From NCBI GenBank assembly GCA_005792145.1, contig SXSS01000093.1, positions 1 to 34,655 on the forward strand: DNA of 34,655 nucleotides, read 5' to 3'. This stretch comes from Planctomycetia bacterium (GTDB taxonomy: Bacteria > Planctomycetota > Phycisphaerae > Phycisphaerales > SM1A02). Positions 18,711 through 27,562 of this stretch are shown piece after piece; position 1 is the stretch's first letter; the number at the start of each line of letters is the position of its first letter. The notes under the pieces are model-generated. The model was not told the DNA's origin and searched no databases. It was given only the letters and a program-made list of their open reading frames with translations. The position numbers were made by a program, and so were the translations under genes.

Positions 18711-20939
18711 TCAGCCTCTGTCTTTGAACTTCTTATTTGTTTGTCGCTTTGACTGGGCGCGTTCCAAGGCCTTCTCGTACAGCTTTCCAATTGCGTCTCG
18801 CGTCTTGGACTTCTTCACAACGACTGGCTGATCCTTTGTCATTTCAATGTATCGGCGCACCATTTTGCTCTCCCAAATTCCAACAAGCGTCGAAGTCATG
18901 ATGTACAAAGTCAATCCGGATGGAGCGGCATAGAGCATAACAGGGAACATAACGACAGTCATGATCCGCATCATTTTCTGTTGTTGTAACTGCTCGGGAG
19001 TTTGCTGAGTCGATGGCGGCGGCGCCATATATTTCTGCTGAATATAAAAAACGCCACCCATCAATAACGGAACAATGTTGATGCTTGCGAGAGAGAAAAA
19101 GTAAAGATTGATCGGTGTTGGAAGTGTGATGAATCGATCTTGCGCGCTGAGATCGCCAAGAAAATTCCATCCACCAAAAAGTTGGAAGACGCCGAAGAAT
19201 GCTGGCTGTTGGCGAAGTTCGAATGCCAGATATAGAACGGCATACAGCGCCATCCAAATTGGCATCTGCAAGAATGTTGGCAGGAATCCACCAAGACATC
19301 CCACTGGATTGACGCCCTTCTCTTTATAGAGCCGCATCTGCTCTTGCTGCATTCGCTTTGGATCATCGCCATATCTCGCCTTGAGCGCATCGAGTTCTGG
19401 CTTCATCTCCGCCATCCCCTTGGTCAAGCGCTGCATCTGCACTTGTGACTTCTTGCTGATCGGATGCAAAATCAGTCGCACAACAAGCACAAGCGCGATG
19501 ATTGCGAGCGCCCAATCAAACACAACATAGTTATGCAGGAAATCCAAGAAGATGACCATCAAATTTGCCAACCACGCAAATGTGCACCACGAACAACATC
19601 CGCCCATCGAATAGACAATAAGCCCCGACATTTCAAGCGCGCTGTATGGAGGGACGGTCGAGAGGATCACATGATCGAGAGGACCCGCAAACACACCCAT
19701 TGAAAAATCCGCTGTCTGCCCTGCAGCAACGGTGCGCGCTGGCGAATGCAACTCAATAAATAATGTTGGCGCTCCTGTTGTATCGGTCGAACTTGGATCG
19801 CCAAGGGAAGCACGAATGGACTCGATCGATGTTGCAAGTGATTTGCTTGGAACACCTGTCGCGGTAGGTGTCATTGGCGCATGCACTGCGAGAGAAAAAT
19901 ATCGGTTCGTGGTTCCAAACCAACTCAGGTGTTGATCTTGTTCCTTCTGCTCTGGACTTGGCCACACATCAAATTTTGCGGCGGCGACATTTGTTACAAC
20001 TGTAGCGCGCTCGAGCATCGCATCGTGGGTGATCACAGAAGTCTGCGCTGGATCGCGCCGTTCGCTCATCAAATATCCAAACTGCAGACGACGAATATCC
20101 ATCATCTCATTCGCCTCCCGCGTCAGATCGCCAGGACCGTATTGCACAATGCTGATCGTGTGTGTGGCGGCGGAAAGATTCTCCACAGTCTGCGAAAGTG
20201 CGATGTCATATCCATCGCCCTGTTTCGCTTGCAGGGTGAAAACACGTCGAATTTTCAGCACTGGCGTTCCCGCATCATCGACGAGAATTGTCTCGAAAGT
20301 TCCAGCAGATTGTTGAGACCAGACAGCGCCAAAGAGCGATGTTGATTGGCCATCGACCTGAATCGAATGGGCGGCCAACATTGGCACGGTGAAATTTACG
20401 AGCGTTCCAACTGGCGCGAGAAAATATCGATTGCTCGCGTCGGGCAATGGCGGAATTGTGTTCGCGCCAGATGCAATTGCTGATGCGTGGCGAATTGCCG
20501 CTATTCGATCAGATGCATTCACCCAAAATTCGCTGAAAACAATTTTGCTAATTCCTGCGCCTGATGTCGAAAAATCAATTGTGAAGCGATCTTTTGCTGG
20601 ATCAAGCGAACCAAGACTTGCCACAGTAGAAGCCGCTGCGCCAGATGGACGAGCTTTCAACTTTGCTGTTGGCACTACTGGAGAAACTGTCGTAGTTGGC
20701 GCATTCGGCGGGATGACCGCGGCAGGTACAGAGACATTGGTCGTCGCAGCAGGCGTAGGCAAAGCAGTTGCATTCGATGCGACCTCTGCGTTCGCAGGAG
20801 GTGTAGTGCTGGCCGCCGGCGAATCCGCGACTTGCTTCGATTTTTCGGCGCTTTTCCCCGTGATGACGATCGTCACAATGCTTGCCGCGAATAAAATCAC
20901 CGACAGCGTTAGAAGTAATTTTCGAGTTCCCGTATTCAT
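18711..20939 (-). CDS. yidC: Membrane protein insertase YidC/Oxa1
   Basis: N-terminal TM and Ala/Thr/Pro linker, large periplasmic domain, KKSQVQMQRLTKGMAEMKPELDALKARYGDD, NPVGCLGGFLPTFLQMPIWMALY, C-terminal TMs and basic tail. Confidence 0.95.
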   Translation of the reverse strand: MNTGTRKLLLTLSVILFAASIVTIVITGKSAEKSKQVADSPAASTTPPANAEVASNATALPTPAATTNVSVPAAVIPPNAPTTTVSPVVPTAKLKARPSGAAASTVASLGSLDPAKDRFTIDFSTSGAGISKIVFSEFWVNASDRIAAIRHASAIASGANTIPPLPDASNRYFLAPVGTLVNFTVPMLAAHSIQVDGQSTSLFGAVWSQQSAGTFETILVDDAGTPVLKIRRVFTLQAKQGDGYDIALSQTVENLSAATHTISIVQYGPGDLTREANEMMDIRRLQFGYLMSERRDPAQTSVITHDAMLERATVVTNVAAAKFDVWPSPEQKEQDQHLSWFGTTNRYFSLAVHAPMTPTATGVPSKSLATSIESIRASLGDPSSTDTTGAPTLFIELHSPARTVAAGQTADFSMGVFAGPLDHVILSTVPPYSALEMSGLIVYSMGGCCSWCTFAWLANLMVIFLDFLHNYVVFDWALAIIALVLVVRLILHPISKKSQVQMQRLTKGMAEMKPELDALKARYGDDPKRMQQEQMRLYKEKGVNPVGCLGGFLPTFLQMPIWMALYAVLYLAFELRQQPAFFGVFQLFGGWNFLGDLSAQDRFITLPTPINLYFFSLASINIVPLLMGGVFYIQQKYMAPPPSTQQTPEQLQQQKMMRIMTVVMFPVMLYAAPSGLTLYIMTSTLVGIWESKMVRRYIEMTKDQPVVVKKSKTRDAIGKLYEKALERAQSKRQTNKKFKDRG

Positions 20940-20967
20940 ATTTTTATTCGTTTCTCATTCTTGATGC

Positions 20968-21780
20968 TCAACGACCTTGGAGAAGTCGTTCGCCGAGCCA
21001 ATCATTCAAATCATCGATGGCTTTGATCTTTTCAACGGTGCGCTCTATGTCATATTCCAAGCGAATGAACTGCACTGAAATTGGTTCGAAATTCTCGCCA
21101 GTTTCCAAGATTGCATACGAAGCGCGTGGATCGAGGTCGCGAGGTTGACCAACCGAACCAGGATTCACGATGACAGAATCCTGCGCTGAAAATTTATAAA
21201 TTCCATCAGTCATTTCAGCGGAGGGAAGAAAATCTGGATCGTCGGTGAATACACCTGGAACATGTGTGTGCCCAACAAGACAGACTCGCGATGGCTTGAT
21301 GCGCGCAAAAATATCCTTGATCTTCTTCGTGCTATTCAGCGGATCTTCGGGAAAGATGTATTCATTGATTGGTCGACGCGGCGAACCATGCACGCAAAGG
21401 AATGGGCCGAATACAACACGAACGCGAAGTTGGCCAAGAAAATCCCATCGACTCACGGCTTCCGCGACGTCATACTCTGCGCCTGATTCGCCATCTTCGG
21501 CCTTCGGCGGCTCTAATTGTCGACGCGTCCAATATGCCGCGGCCTCGGCGGATGCATTGAAATTTGTTGGCTCATACAGCACACCAAAATCGTGATTGCC
21601 CATCAAACTCCACTCGCAACGCTTGGCAACCAGATCGACGCACTCCTTCGGATCAGGCCCATATCCAACGATGTCGCCGAGGGAAAGAATCCGATCAACA
21701 CCCCGGCTGTCGATATCCGCCAGCACCGTTTCGAGCGCGGAGAGATTCGAGTGGACGTCGCTGATGAGTGCAGTTCGCAT
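20968..21780 (-). CDS. Metallophosphoesterase (calcineurin-like, YfcE/PP-type)
   Basis: ALISDVHSNLSALETVLADI; LGDIVGYGPDPKECVDL; MGNHDFGV; GHTHVPGVF; VNPGSVGQPRD. Confidence 0.92.
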   Translation of the reverse strand: MRTALISDVHSNLSALETVLADIDSRGVDRILSLGDIVGYGPDPKECVDLVAKRCEWSLMGNHDFGVLYEPTNFNASAEAAAYWTRRQLEPPKAEDGESGAEYDVAEAVSRWDFLGQLRVRVVFGPFLCVHGSPRRPINEYIFPEDPLNSTKKIKDIFARIKPSRVCLVGHTHVPGVFTDDPDFLPSAEMTDGIYKFSAQDSVIVNPGSVGQPRDLDPRASYAILETGENFEPISVQFIRLEYDIERTVEKIKAIDDLNDWLGERLLQGR

Positions 21781-21857
21781 AGGGTTTCCCGCATATTATT
21801 GAGGGGGAAGGGATACTAGCAAACCTCTCGCGACAGATCGCTAGAATCACCCCCCCT

Positions 21858-23354
21858 ATGACAGATATGAAGCATTATGACCTCATCGTGATTGGAAGCG
21901 GACCTGGCGGTTATGTGGGCGCGATTCGCGCAGCGCAAATGGGTATGAAAGTCTGTTGCATAGAACGCGACAAGCTTGGCGGCGTTTGTTTGAACTGGGG
22001 ATGCATCCCAACAAAGGCTCTGCTGCATAATGCGGAGCTTTACATGGAGGCGATTCGCCACGGCGAGACTTGGGGAATTGAAATCAAACCCGAGCATATC
22101 AAAGTGAATTGGGAAAAAGTCGTCGGGCGAAGCCGTGGCATCACTGGTCAATTGAATGCTGGTATCGCATTCCTCTTTAAGAAGAATAAAATTGATCACA
22201 TTGTCGGTCACGCGAAGATCACCGCAGGCAAGACGGCCGCGGGACCTTGCAAAGTTGAAGTGCGCAAAGCCAATGGAACGTATTACAAGGGTGCAAGCGA
22301 AGGTGATGCACAAATCATCACTGCAGATCGCGTCATGCTTGCAACTGGGGCTGCACCGAAACAACTTCCATTCGCACCATGCGATGGTAAGACGATCATC
22401 TCAAGTTATGAAGCAATGAACCTTCCAACTCGACCAGCTTCGATGTTGATCATCGGATCTGGCGCAATCGGAATGGAGTTCGCATACTTCTATAACGCTT
22501 TTGGAACGAAGGTCACCGTCGTTGAAATGCAGGATCGAATTCTGCCAATCGAAGATGATGACATTTCCGCGGCAGCGATAAAAACATTTACAGCGCAAGG
22601 AATCGCATTCCGAATTGGGTCGAGCGTCAAGGCGATCGACAAGAATCCAAAGGGTGCGAAGGTCACTTTGTATGAAGTGAAAGATGAAAAGAAGACGGAA
22701 ACTTTGGAAGTCGAGGTTGTCCTTGTCGCCGTCGGTGTCGGCGCGCGCTATGACGGTTTGTTCGACCCTTCGCTTGGTGTTCGCATTTGCGATTCAGGTC
22801 CTGCGAAAGGCCACATCTGGACGGACTATCAAGACAAGCCCGAACCTTCATATCAAACAAGTGTTCCTGGTGTGTATGCGATTGGTGATGTCATCGGACC
22901 ACCTTGGCTTGCGCATGTTGCCAGCGAAGAAGCAGTTGCATGCGTCGAACGAATGAAGGGACATCACACGCTTGGTGTGGATTATTCATCGATTCCAGGA
23001 TGCACATATTGCAATCCACAGGTTGCGTCGATCGGTATGACCGAACGCGAGGCGAAGGCGAAGGGATTGAAATATAAAGTTGGCAAGTATCCGCTGAAGG
23101 CGCACGGTAAAGCAATCGCCGTCGGGGCAACCGATGGACTTGTGAAGATCATCACCAGCGAACCATACGGAGAAATTCTCGGGGCTCACATCTTCGGCGA
23201 AGACGCAAGCGAACTGATTGGTGAAATGGGATTGGCCAAACGCCTCGAAGCGACCGCGGAGGACATCATCTCGACTGTCCACGCTCATCCGACAATGCAC
23301 GAAGCGATTCATGAAGCGGCGCTTGCGACTGAAGGTCGCGTGATTCACGGTTGA
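21858..23354 (+). CDS. lpdA: Dihydrolipoyl dehydrogenase
   Basis: DLIVIGSGPGGYVGAIRAAQMG; GGVCLNWGCIPTKALL redox motif; YAIGDVIGPPWLAHVASEE; HAHPTMHEAIHEA. Confidence 0.95.
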   Translation: MTDMKHYDLIVIGSGPGGYVGAIRAAQMGMKVCCIERDKLGGVCLNWGCIPTKALLHNAELYMEAIRHGETWGIEIKPEHIKVNWEKVVGRSRGITGQLNAGIAFLFKKNKIDHIVGHAKITAGKTAAGPCKVEVRKANGTYYKGASEGDAQIITADRVMLATGAAPKQLPFAPCDGKTIISSYEAMNLPTRPASMLIIGSGAIGMEFAYFYNAFGTKVTVVEMQDRILPIEDDDISAAAIKTFTAQGIAFRIGSSVKAIDKNPKGAKVTLYEVKDEKKTETLEVEVVLVAVGVGARYDGLFDPSLGVRICDSGPAKGHIWTDYQDKPEPSYQTSVPGVYAIGDVIGPPWLAHVASEEAVACVERMKGHHTLGVDYSSIPGCTYCNPQVASIGMTEREAKAKGLKYKVGKYPLKAHGKAIAVGATDGLVKIITSEPYGEILGAHIFGEDASELIGEMGLAKRLEATAEDIISTVHAHPTMHEAIHEAALATEGRVIHG

Positions 23355-23403
23355 TACAGCGATAGAACTTTTGAACTAGGTGACAACACCGCAAAACAAG
23401 CAG

Positions 23404-23435
23404 ACTCCCCGTATGAAATCGTTCATACGGGGAGT
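23404..23435. terminator. Perfect 13-bp stem / 6-nt loop hairpin in the lpdA 3' intergenic region
   Basis: actccccgtatga-aatcgt-tcatacggggagt; no strong T-tract follows on +, modest T-rich flank on the - strand. Confidence 0.7.
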
Positions 23436-23500
23436 ACCTGATACTGTGACGGCATTGGCGATGACTCGCCACAGCAATGATGATTCAATACAAAAGTTCG

Positions 23501-23806
23501 CTATCGCTCTTTCTTCTCTTTCCGCATAGGGTCATTCTTTTCGCACCAAACGGCATACATCCGTCGAACGACACGCTCTTGAACGGTGTGCATCCACGCG
23601 CGTCCAAAGTGATCGTCCATAAATGTGACAAATGCTTGCGGGTATGCCTGCGCTCGAAGTGACCAATGCGGCGGTATGCCAAATGCGTTGTTGGTCTGCA
23701 GGCAGAGTGCTCCAACTGCGATCAATGAAAAGGTAAGAAACGAAAATGAGAGTCGCTTCATTGATTTGCGAACCATAGACCATGCAAATTTGTGGGGGAA
23801 TTTCAT
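23501..23806 (-). CDS. Small exported hypothetical protein (~101 aa)
   Basis: ATG 23806 with upstream AAAGGA Shine-Dalgarno-like sequence; signal-like segment KRLSFSFLTFSLIAVGALCLQTNNAFG. Track ORF starts at 23869 inside the upstream gene. Confidence 0.6.
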   Translation of the reverse strand: MKFPHKFAWSMVRKSMKRLSFSFLTFSLIAVGALCLQTNNAFGIPPHWSLRAQAYPQAFVTFMDDHFGRAWMHTVQERVVRRMYAVWCEKNDPMRKEKKER

Positions 23807-23826
23807 ATGGTTTTCCTTTCTGCCTT

Positions 23827-25080
23827 TCAGGCTGTATGCAAAGAGCGAGCGCTCTCGAGGATTCGCCATCCTGTTTCACGAAATGATGGGAATCGACCCA
23901 TCGTGCCTGTCACGGTTCGAACATCGTCGTCGTCTAATAACCATTCGGTTGCGTAGCCAAGTGATTCGTTCATTCTCTGTCGACGCAGATGCTCGAATGT
24001 GAACGCGCGTTCACGCATCGACCAATTTTCCATACGCTCTGCGATTTCCGCGGTCTTGTTGGAAAACACCGCCATATGTCGATGCAATTCTGGACCGCTC
24101 AATCCGCGCAGCACAACATTGCAGCCGAAGATCGCCCACCAACCATAACTCTCCAACCAATCGCCTGGTGGATAGTTGGCGACATCGACAACTTGATCCA
24201 ATCCTGCGGAAAGTGCTTCTGCAGCACGCAGTGGATCCATCACACCAAGCGCGGCGTCGCATTCCAAAATCGCCCCTGTGCAAGTATTGGCGATACCCGC
24301 ATAAGACGCATCATCAAATTCCTTTGCAAGGGTTGAATATGAAGTCAGCGCAATCTGCAAATCTTCTCGAGCGCGCTGCGCGTGCGAATTTCCGCTGAGT
24401 GGATCGGTCTCGATCAATCGGCGCTGGGATTGTCCTCGAACATAATGTCCAAACGCTTCGACAACTCGCTCGGTGCGCGTTTCCGCTGGTCGCGATTGAA
24501 AACGCTCGACGAGCGAATTCGAAACAGAACAAGCTTCAACAAGATGCCAAAGGGCATAATGAGCGTTCGCAAGATTCACCTCGAGCATCATTCGAACATG
24601 AGTGGGAACTCCAGGCTCTGCAAGCCCACGTTGCAAGGCTGCGAGAGCTTTCGTATATCGCCCAAGTCCGTCATACGCTCCCGCGAGACGATTTGCCGCG
24701 GTCGCACGCTCACTTCCAGTATGCGCGGCGAGAAATAAAGCGCGCGATAATTCGGTCATTCGCCGAAATTCGCCAGAGCGATGCGCTTCGATTGCTTCTC
24801 GATCGAGTATTGCAAATCCGCGTTCAGCCATCCTTTCAATTTCTCCATAAGCCTCGGCTTCATCGCGCCAGATTCCTTCCGCAACATCGCCGACATCCCA
24901 GTCGAGCGCTTCTGCAAGTCCAACTACTAAATCGAGTTTGGGATTACCACTTTCCGGAACTACTTTGGATGGCTCGCGCCCAAGCGCCTGAGCTGTTTGA
25001 ATTCTTGTCCACCTGCGATAAATACGCGCAAGATCAACAAATTGGCTGAGTCGATCACGCCGAACTTCATCTCGAGACAT
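23827..25080 (-). CDS. XRE-like HTH + TPR-type regulator
   Basis: N-terminus RIQTAQALGREPSKVVPESGNPKLDLVVGLAEALDWDVGDVAEGIW resembles an XRE HTH, followed by helical TPR-like repeats. ATG 25080 preferred over 25212. Confidence 0.65.
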   Translation of the reverse strand: MSRDEVRRDRLSQFVDLARIYRRWTRIQTAQALGREPSKVVPESGNPKLDLVVGLAEALDWDVGDVAEGIWRDEAEAYGEIERMAERGFAILDREAIEAHRSGEFRRMTELSRALFLAAHTGSERATAANRLAGAYDGLGRYTKALAALQRGLAEPGVPTHVRMMLEVNLANAHYALWHLVEACSVSNSLVERFQSRPAETRTERVVEAFGHYVRGQSQRRLIETDPLSGNSHAQRAREDLQIALTSYSTLAKEFDDASYAGIANTCTGAILECDAALGVMDPLRAAEALSAGLDQVVDVANYPPGDWLESYGWWAIFGCNVVLRGLSGPELHRHMAVFSNKTAEIAERMENWSMRERAFTFEHLRRQRMNESLGYATEWLLDDDDVRTVTGTMGRFPSFRETGWRILESARSLHTA

Positions 25081-25098
25081 AGATACCCCACTTTCTTG

Positions 25099-25153
25099 CG
25101 GACTCCGGGTCCGAAACCGCCGCCTATGCATGCATAAAAGGAGTGAGCGCTCA
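25099..25153. promoter_or_regulatory. Cluster of three inverted repeats upstream of the XRE-TPR gene (putative operator)
   Basis: cggac-tccgg-gtccg (25099-25113), tatgcatgcata (25125-25136), tgagcgctca (25144-25153). Confidence 0.4.
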
Positions 25154-25230
25154 TTTTTCTTACATCTGATTTCTAATTTTTCTTTCGTGCACCACAAAAG
25201 CGCATTCCCCAAACTCTTTACACTCTAAAT

Positions 25231-25863
25231 ATGTCGAATCAACGTACCGATGCTTTGCGCACAGATGGAGTACGCCTCGATGGACTTCTTTTAGTTCTCA
25301 GCGGACCATCGGGTGTGGGAAAAACATCCATCGTCCACGAACTCCTTCGACGCTTTGATGGCGTATTCAGTGTTTCAGCAACAACGCGTCAAGCAGGTCC
25401 TGGCGAAATTGATGGGCGTGATTATAAATTCATCACCGAATCTGGATTTCAGAAAATGATCAACGATGATCTCTTTCTTGAATATGCTCAAGTCTTCGGT
25501 CGCTCTTGGTATGGATCGCCGCGCGAGCCGATCGAGACTGCGCTGAGGAATGGTCGCCTTGCAATTTTGGATATCGATGTGCAAGGGGCGGAAATTGTTC
25601 GTGCAAAATATCCACAGATGTATGGCGTCTTCGTGCTTGCACCTTCGGAAGAGGAGTTACTTCATCGACTTCGACTGCGAGGGCGCGAAGATGAAGCTGC
25701 GATTCAGCGACGCTTCGCGGCAAGCACAAAAGAAATCGCTCGCGCTCGCATCGGAAAAACATATGACGACTTTATTGTCAACGACGATCTTGCCCGTGCA
25801 ACCGATACAATCTGCGCGCTTGTTGCCAAACGAATGGGTGTTGTGGTCCCGCATTCGATTTGA
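25231..25863 (+). CDS. gmk: Guanylate kinase
   Basis: LLLVLSGPSGVGKTSIVHELLRR; VSATTRQAGPGEIDGRDYKFI; AILDIDVQGAEIV. Confidence 0.95.
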   Translation: MSNQRTDALRTDGVRLDGLLLVLSGPSGVGKTSIVHELLRRFDGVFSVSATTRQAGPGEIDGRDYKFITESGFQKMINDDLFLEYAQVFGRSWYGSPREPIETALRNGRLAILDIDVQGAEIVRAKYPQMYGVFVLAPSEEELLHRLRLRGREDEAAIQRRFAASTKEIARARIGKTYDDFIVNDDLARATDTICALVAKRMGVVVPHSI

Positions 25864-25894
25864 TTATTAAAATTGACGATAAATCCCCTTCTTA

Positions 25895-26614
25895 TCAGCG
25901 ATTTAATCGATCGGTGATTCCCGCGATCAACGCAGAAAAAACTGCTTCGGGCTGAGCTGTTGAATCAACCACCAGATATTTTCCAGGTTGCGAACGCGCC
26001 TGTTCCAAATATCCATCGCGGACGCGTCGGTGATACTCAGCGTCTTTCTGCTCCATTCGATCAAGTGCGCGAGCCATTCGAGATTGTGCGGTCTTCCAAT
26101 CAACGTCAAAGACCACAACAAGATCAGGCCACCGGCCACCGATTGCAATATCGCCAACAGAGAGGATGTCTTGTCGCGACAGACCGCCAGCGCTTCCTTG
26201 ATATGCAAGTGTCGACGAGATGAATCGATCAGCCAAGACGAATGCACCACGCGAGAGTGCGGGAAGAATTCGTTCTTCCATCAACTGCGATCGACTCGCC
26301 ATATAAAGGAGCATCTCGCATCGAGTCACCATTTCGGAATTTGCGGGATCAAGCAGCACAGCGCGAATCTTTTCGCCAATGGGCGTGCCGCCTGGTTCTC
26401 GCACTTCAACGGTTTCAACACCTGCGGCTTGTGCAACTTTCGCCACCGCTTGAAATTGAGTGCTCTTTCCACTGCCATCTGGGCCGTCAAAGACGATGAA
26501 TCGCCCAGGAAGAAGAGATGTCCACGCCGAAGCATCCTGCATAACGACAGATTCTAGTCTCGCGCGAATCCGCCGAGTGTGCTCGTCAATTTCAACTTGT
26601 GACTGTGTTTCCAT
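25895..26614 (-). CDS. tmk: Thymidylate kinase
   Basis: RFIVFDGPDGSGKSTQ; VREPGGTPIGEKIR; DRFISSTLAYQG. Confidence 0.94.
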   Translation of the reverse strand: METQSQVEIDEHTRRIRARLESVVMQDASAWTSLLPGRFIVFDGPDGSGKSTQFQAVAKVAQAAGVETVEVREPGGTPIGEKIRAVLLDPANSEMVTRCEMLLYMASRSQLMEERILPALSRGAFVLADRFISSTLAYQGSAGGLSRQDILSVGDIAIGGRWPDLVVVFDVDWKTAQSRMARALDRMEQKDAEYHRRVRDGYLEQARSQPGKYLVVDSTAQPEAVFSALIAGITDRLNR

Positions 26615-26665
26615 CTTGGGATTCTATTTTAGGATTGCGCGCCGCCTCCGTGACCATCGGATCAA

Positions 26666-27469
26666 TCATGCGCTCTCCGTCTCCGTATCTAATTCAGACG
26701 CCACTTCAGCTTCGGCTTTACCAAAGATCGCAGATCCAACTCGAACAATATTTGCACCAGCAAGAATCGCCTCTTCGAAGTCGCCAGACATTCCCATCGA
26801 GAGCAAGTCAAAAGTTTTTCCCCCTTGACCACTCTGCCGCACATCTGTGAAGAGTTCAAATCCGCGATCGAATGTCTGACGCGCTGCTGTTGCGCCACCA
26901 ACAAGCGGTGCCATACACATCAACCCTCGAACACGAATGTTGACCATCGTGTCCAACTGTTGCACAACATGCCGAACTGCAGCGCCAGTAATTCCGTGCT
27001 TTGATATCTCGCCAGAAACATTCACTTCCAGCAAAACATCAATGGGCTGTTCGCGACGTGCTGCTTGGACATGAATTTCCTCTGCCAAGCGCAAACTATC
27101 CACGGATTGAATCAAGCGCGATAACTCGACGGCCTTACGAACCTTGTTGCGTTGAATCGTTCCGATCATGTGCCATCGAACTTCTGGCGCTTGACCACGC
27201 AATTCCCGCAAGCGGACCAAATGTTCGTCAATCTGCGCAACGCGCTGGATCAACTGCTGAACTCGATTTTCTCCAAAGTCCTGCTGACCGAACGAAATCA
27301 ATTCTCGAATTTGCTCAATCGTTGCAGACTTTGAGACAACGACAAGCATGATCTGCTCGGGCTTGCGCCCACTTCGAACAGCTGCCGCTGCGATTCGTTG
27401 CTTCACTTCTTCGTATCGTTCTTTGAGTGTTCCGTCCATAGTTTCTACTCTGGCGATCGCGTCCTGCAT
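26666..27469 (-). CDS. YggS/PLPBP family pyridoxal-phosphate homeostasis protein
   Basis: LVVVSKSATIEQIRELISFGQQDFGENRVQQ; VRWHMIGTIQRNKV; DVLLEVNVSGEISKHG; LSMGMSGDFEEAILAGANIVRVGSAIFG. ATG 27469 has GGAGG upstream. Confidence 0.93.
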   Translation of the reverse strand: MQDAIARVETMDGTLKERYEEVKQRIAAAAVRSGRKPEQIMLVVVSKSATIEQIRELISFGQQDFGENRVQQLIQRVAQIDEHLVRLRELRGQAPEVRWHMIGTIQRNKVRKAVELSRLIQSVDSLRLAEEIHVQAARREQPIDVLLEVNVSGEISKHGITGAAVRHVVQQLDTMVNIRVRGLMCMAPLVGGATAARQTFDRGFELFTDVRQSGQGGKTFDLLSMGMSGDFEEAILAGANIVRVGSAIFGKAEAEVASELDTETESA

Positions 27470-27562
27470 TGCCGAACCTCCAATTTCCCAAGAGTATCCG
27501 ACAGTCCGATGAAGCGCGACACCGAATTCCATCCTGCATCCCAATGATCTATTCTGCTCATC

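Noticed and set aside
21850-21856. Run of 7 C before the lpdA start as a phase-variable tract
   Set aside because: Short tract in a probable short leader, not in a coding or promoter-spacer position; no evidence of variation.
21816-22364. 182-aa antisense ORF at the lpdA 5' end
   Set aside because: Overlaps the highly conserved LpdA N-terminal FAD/redox motifs; no protein-like features.
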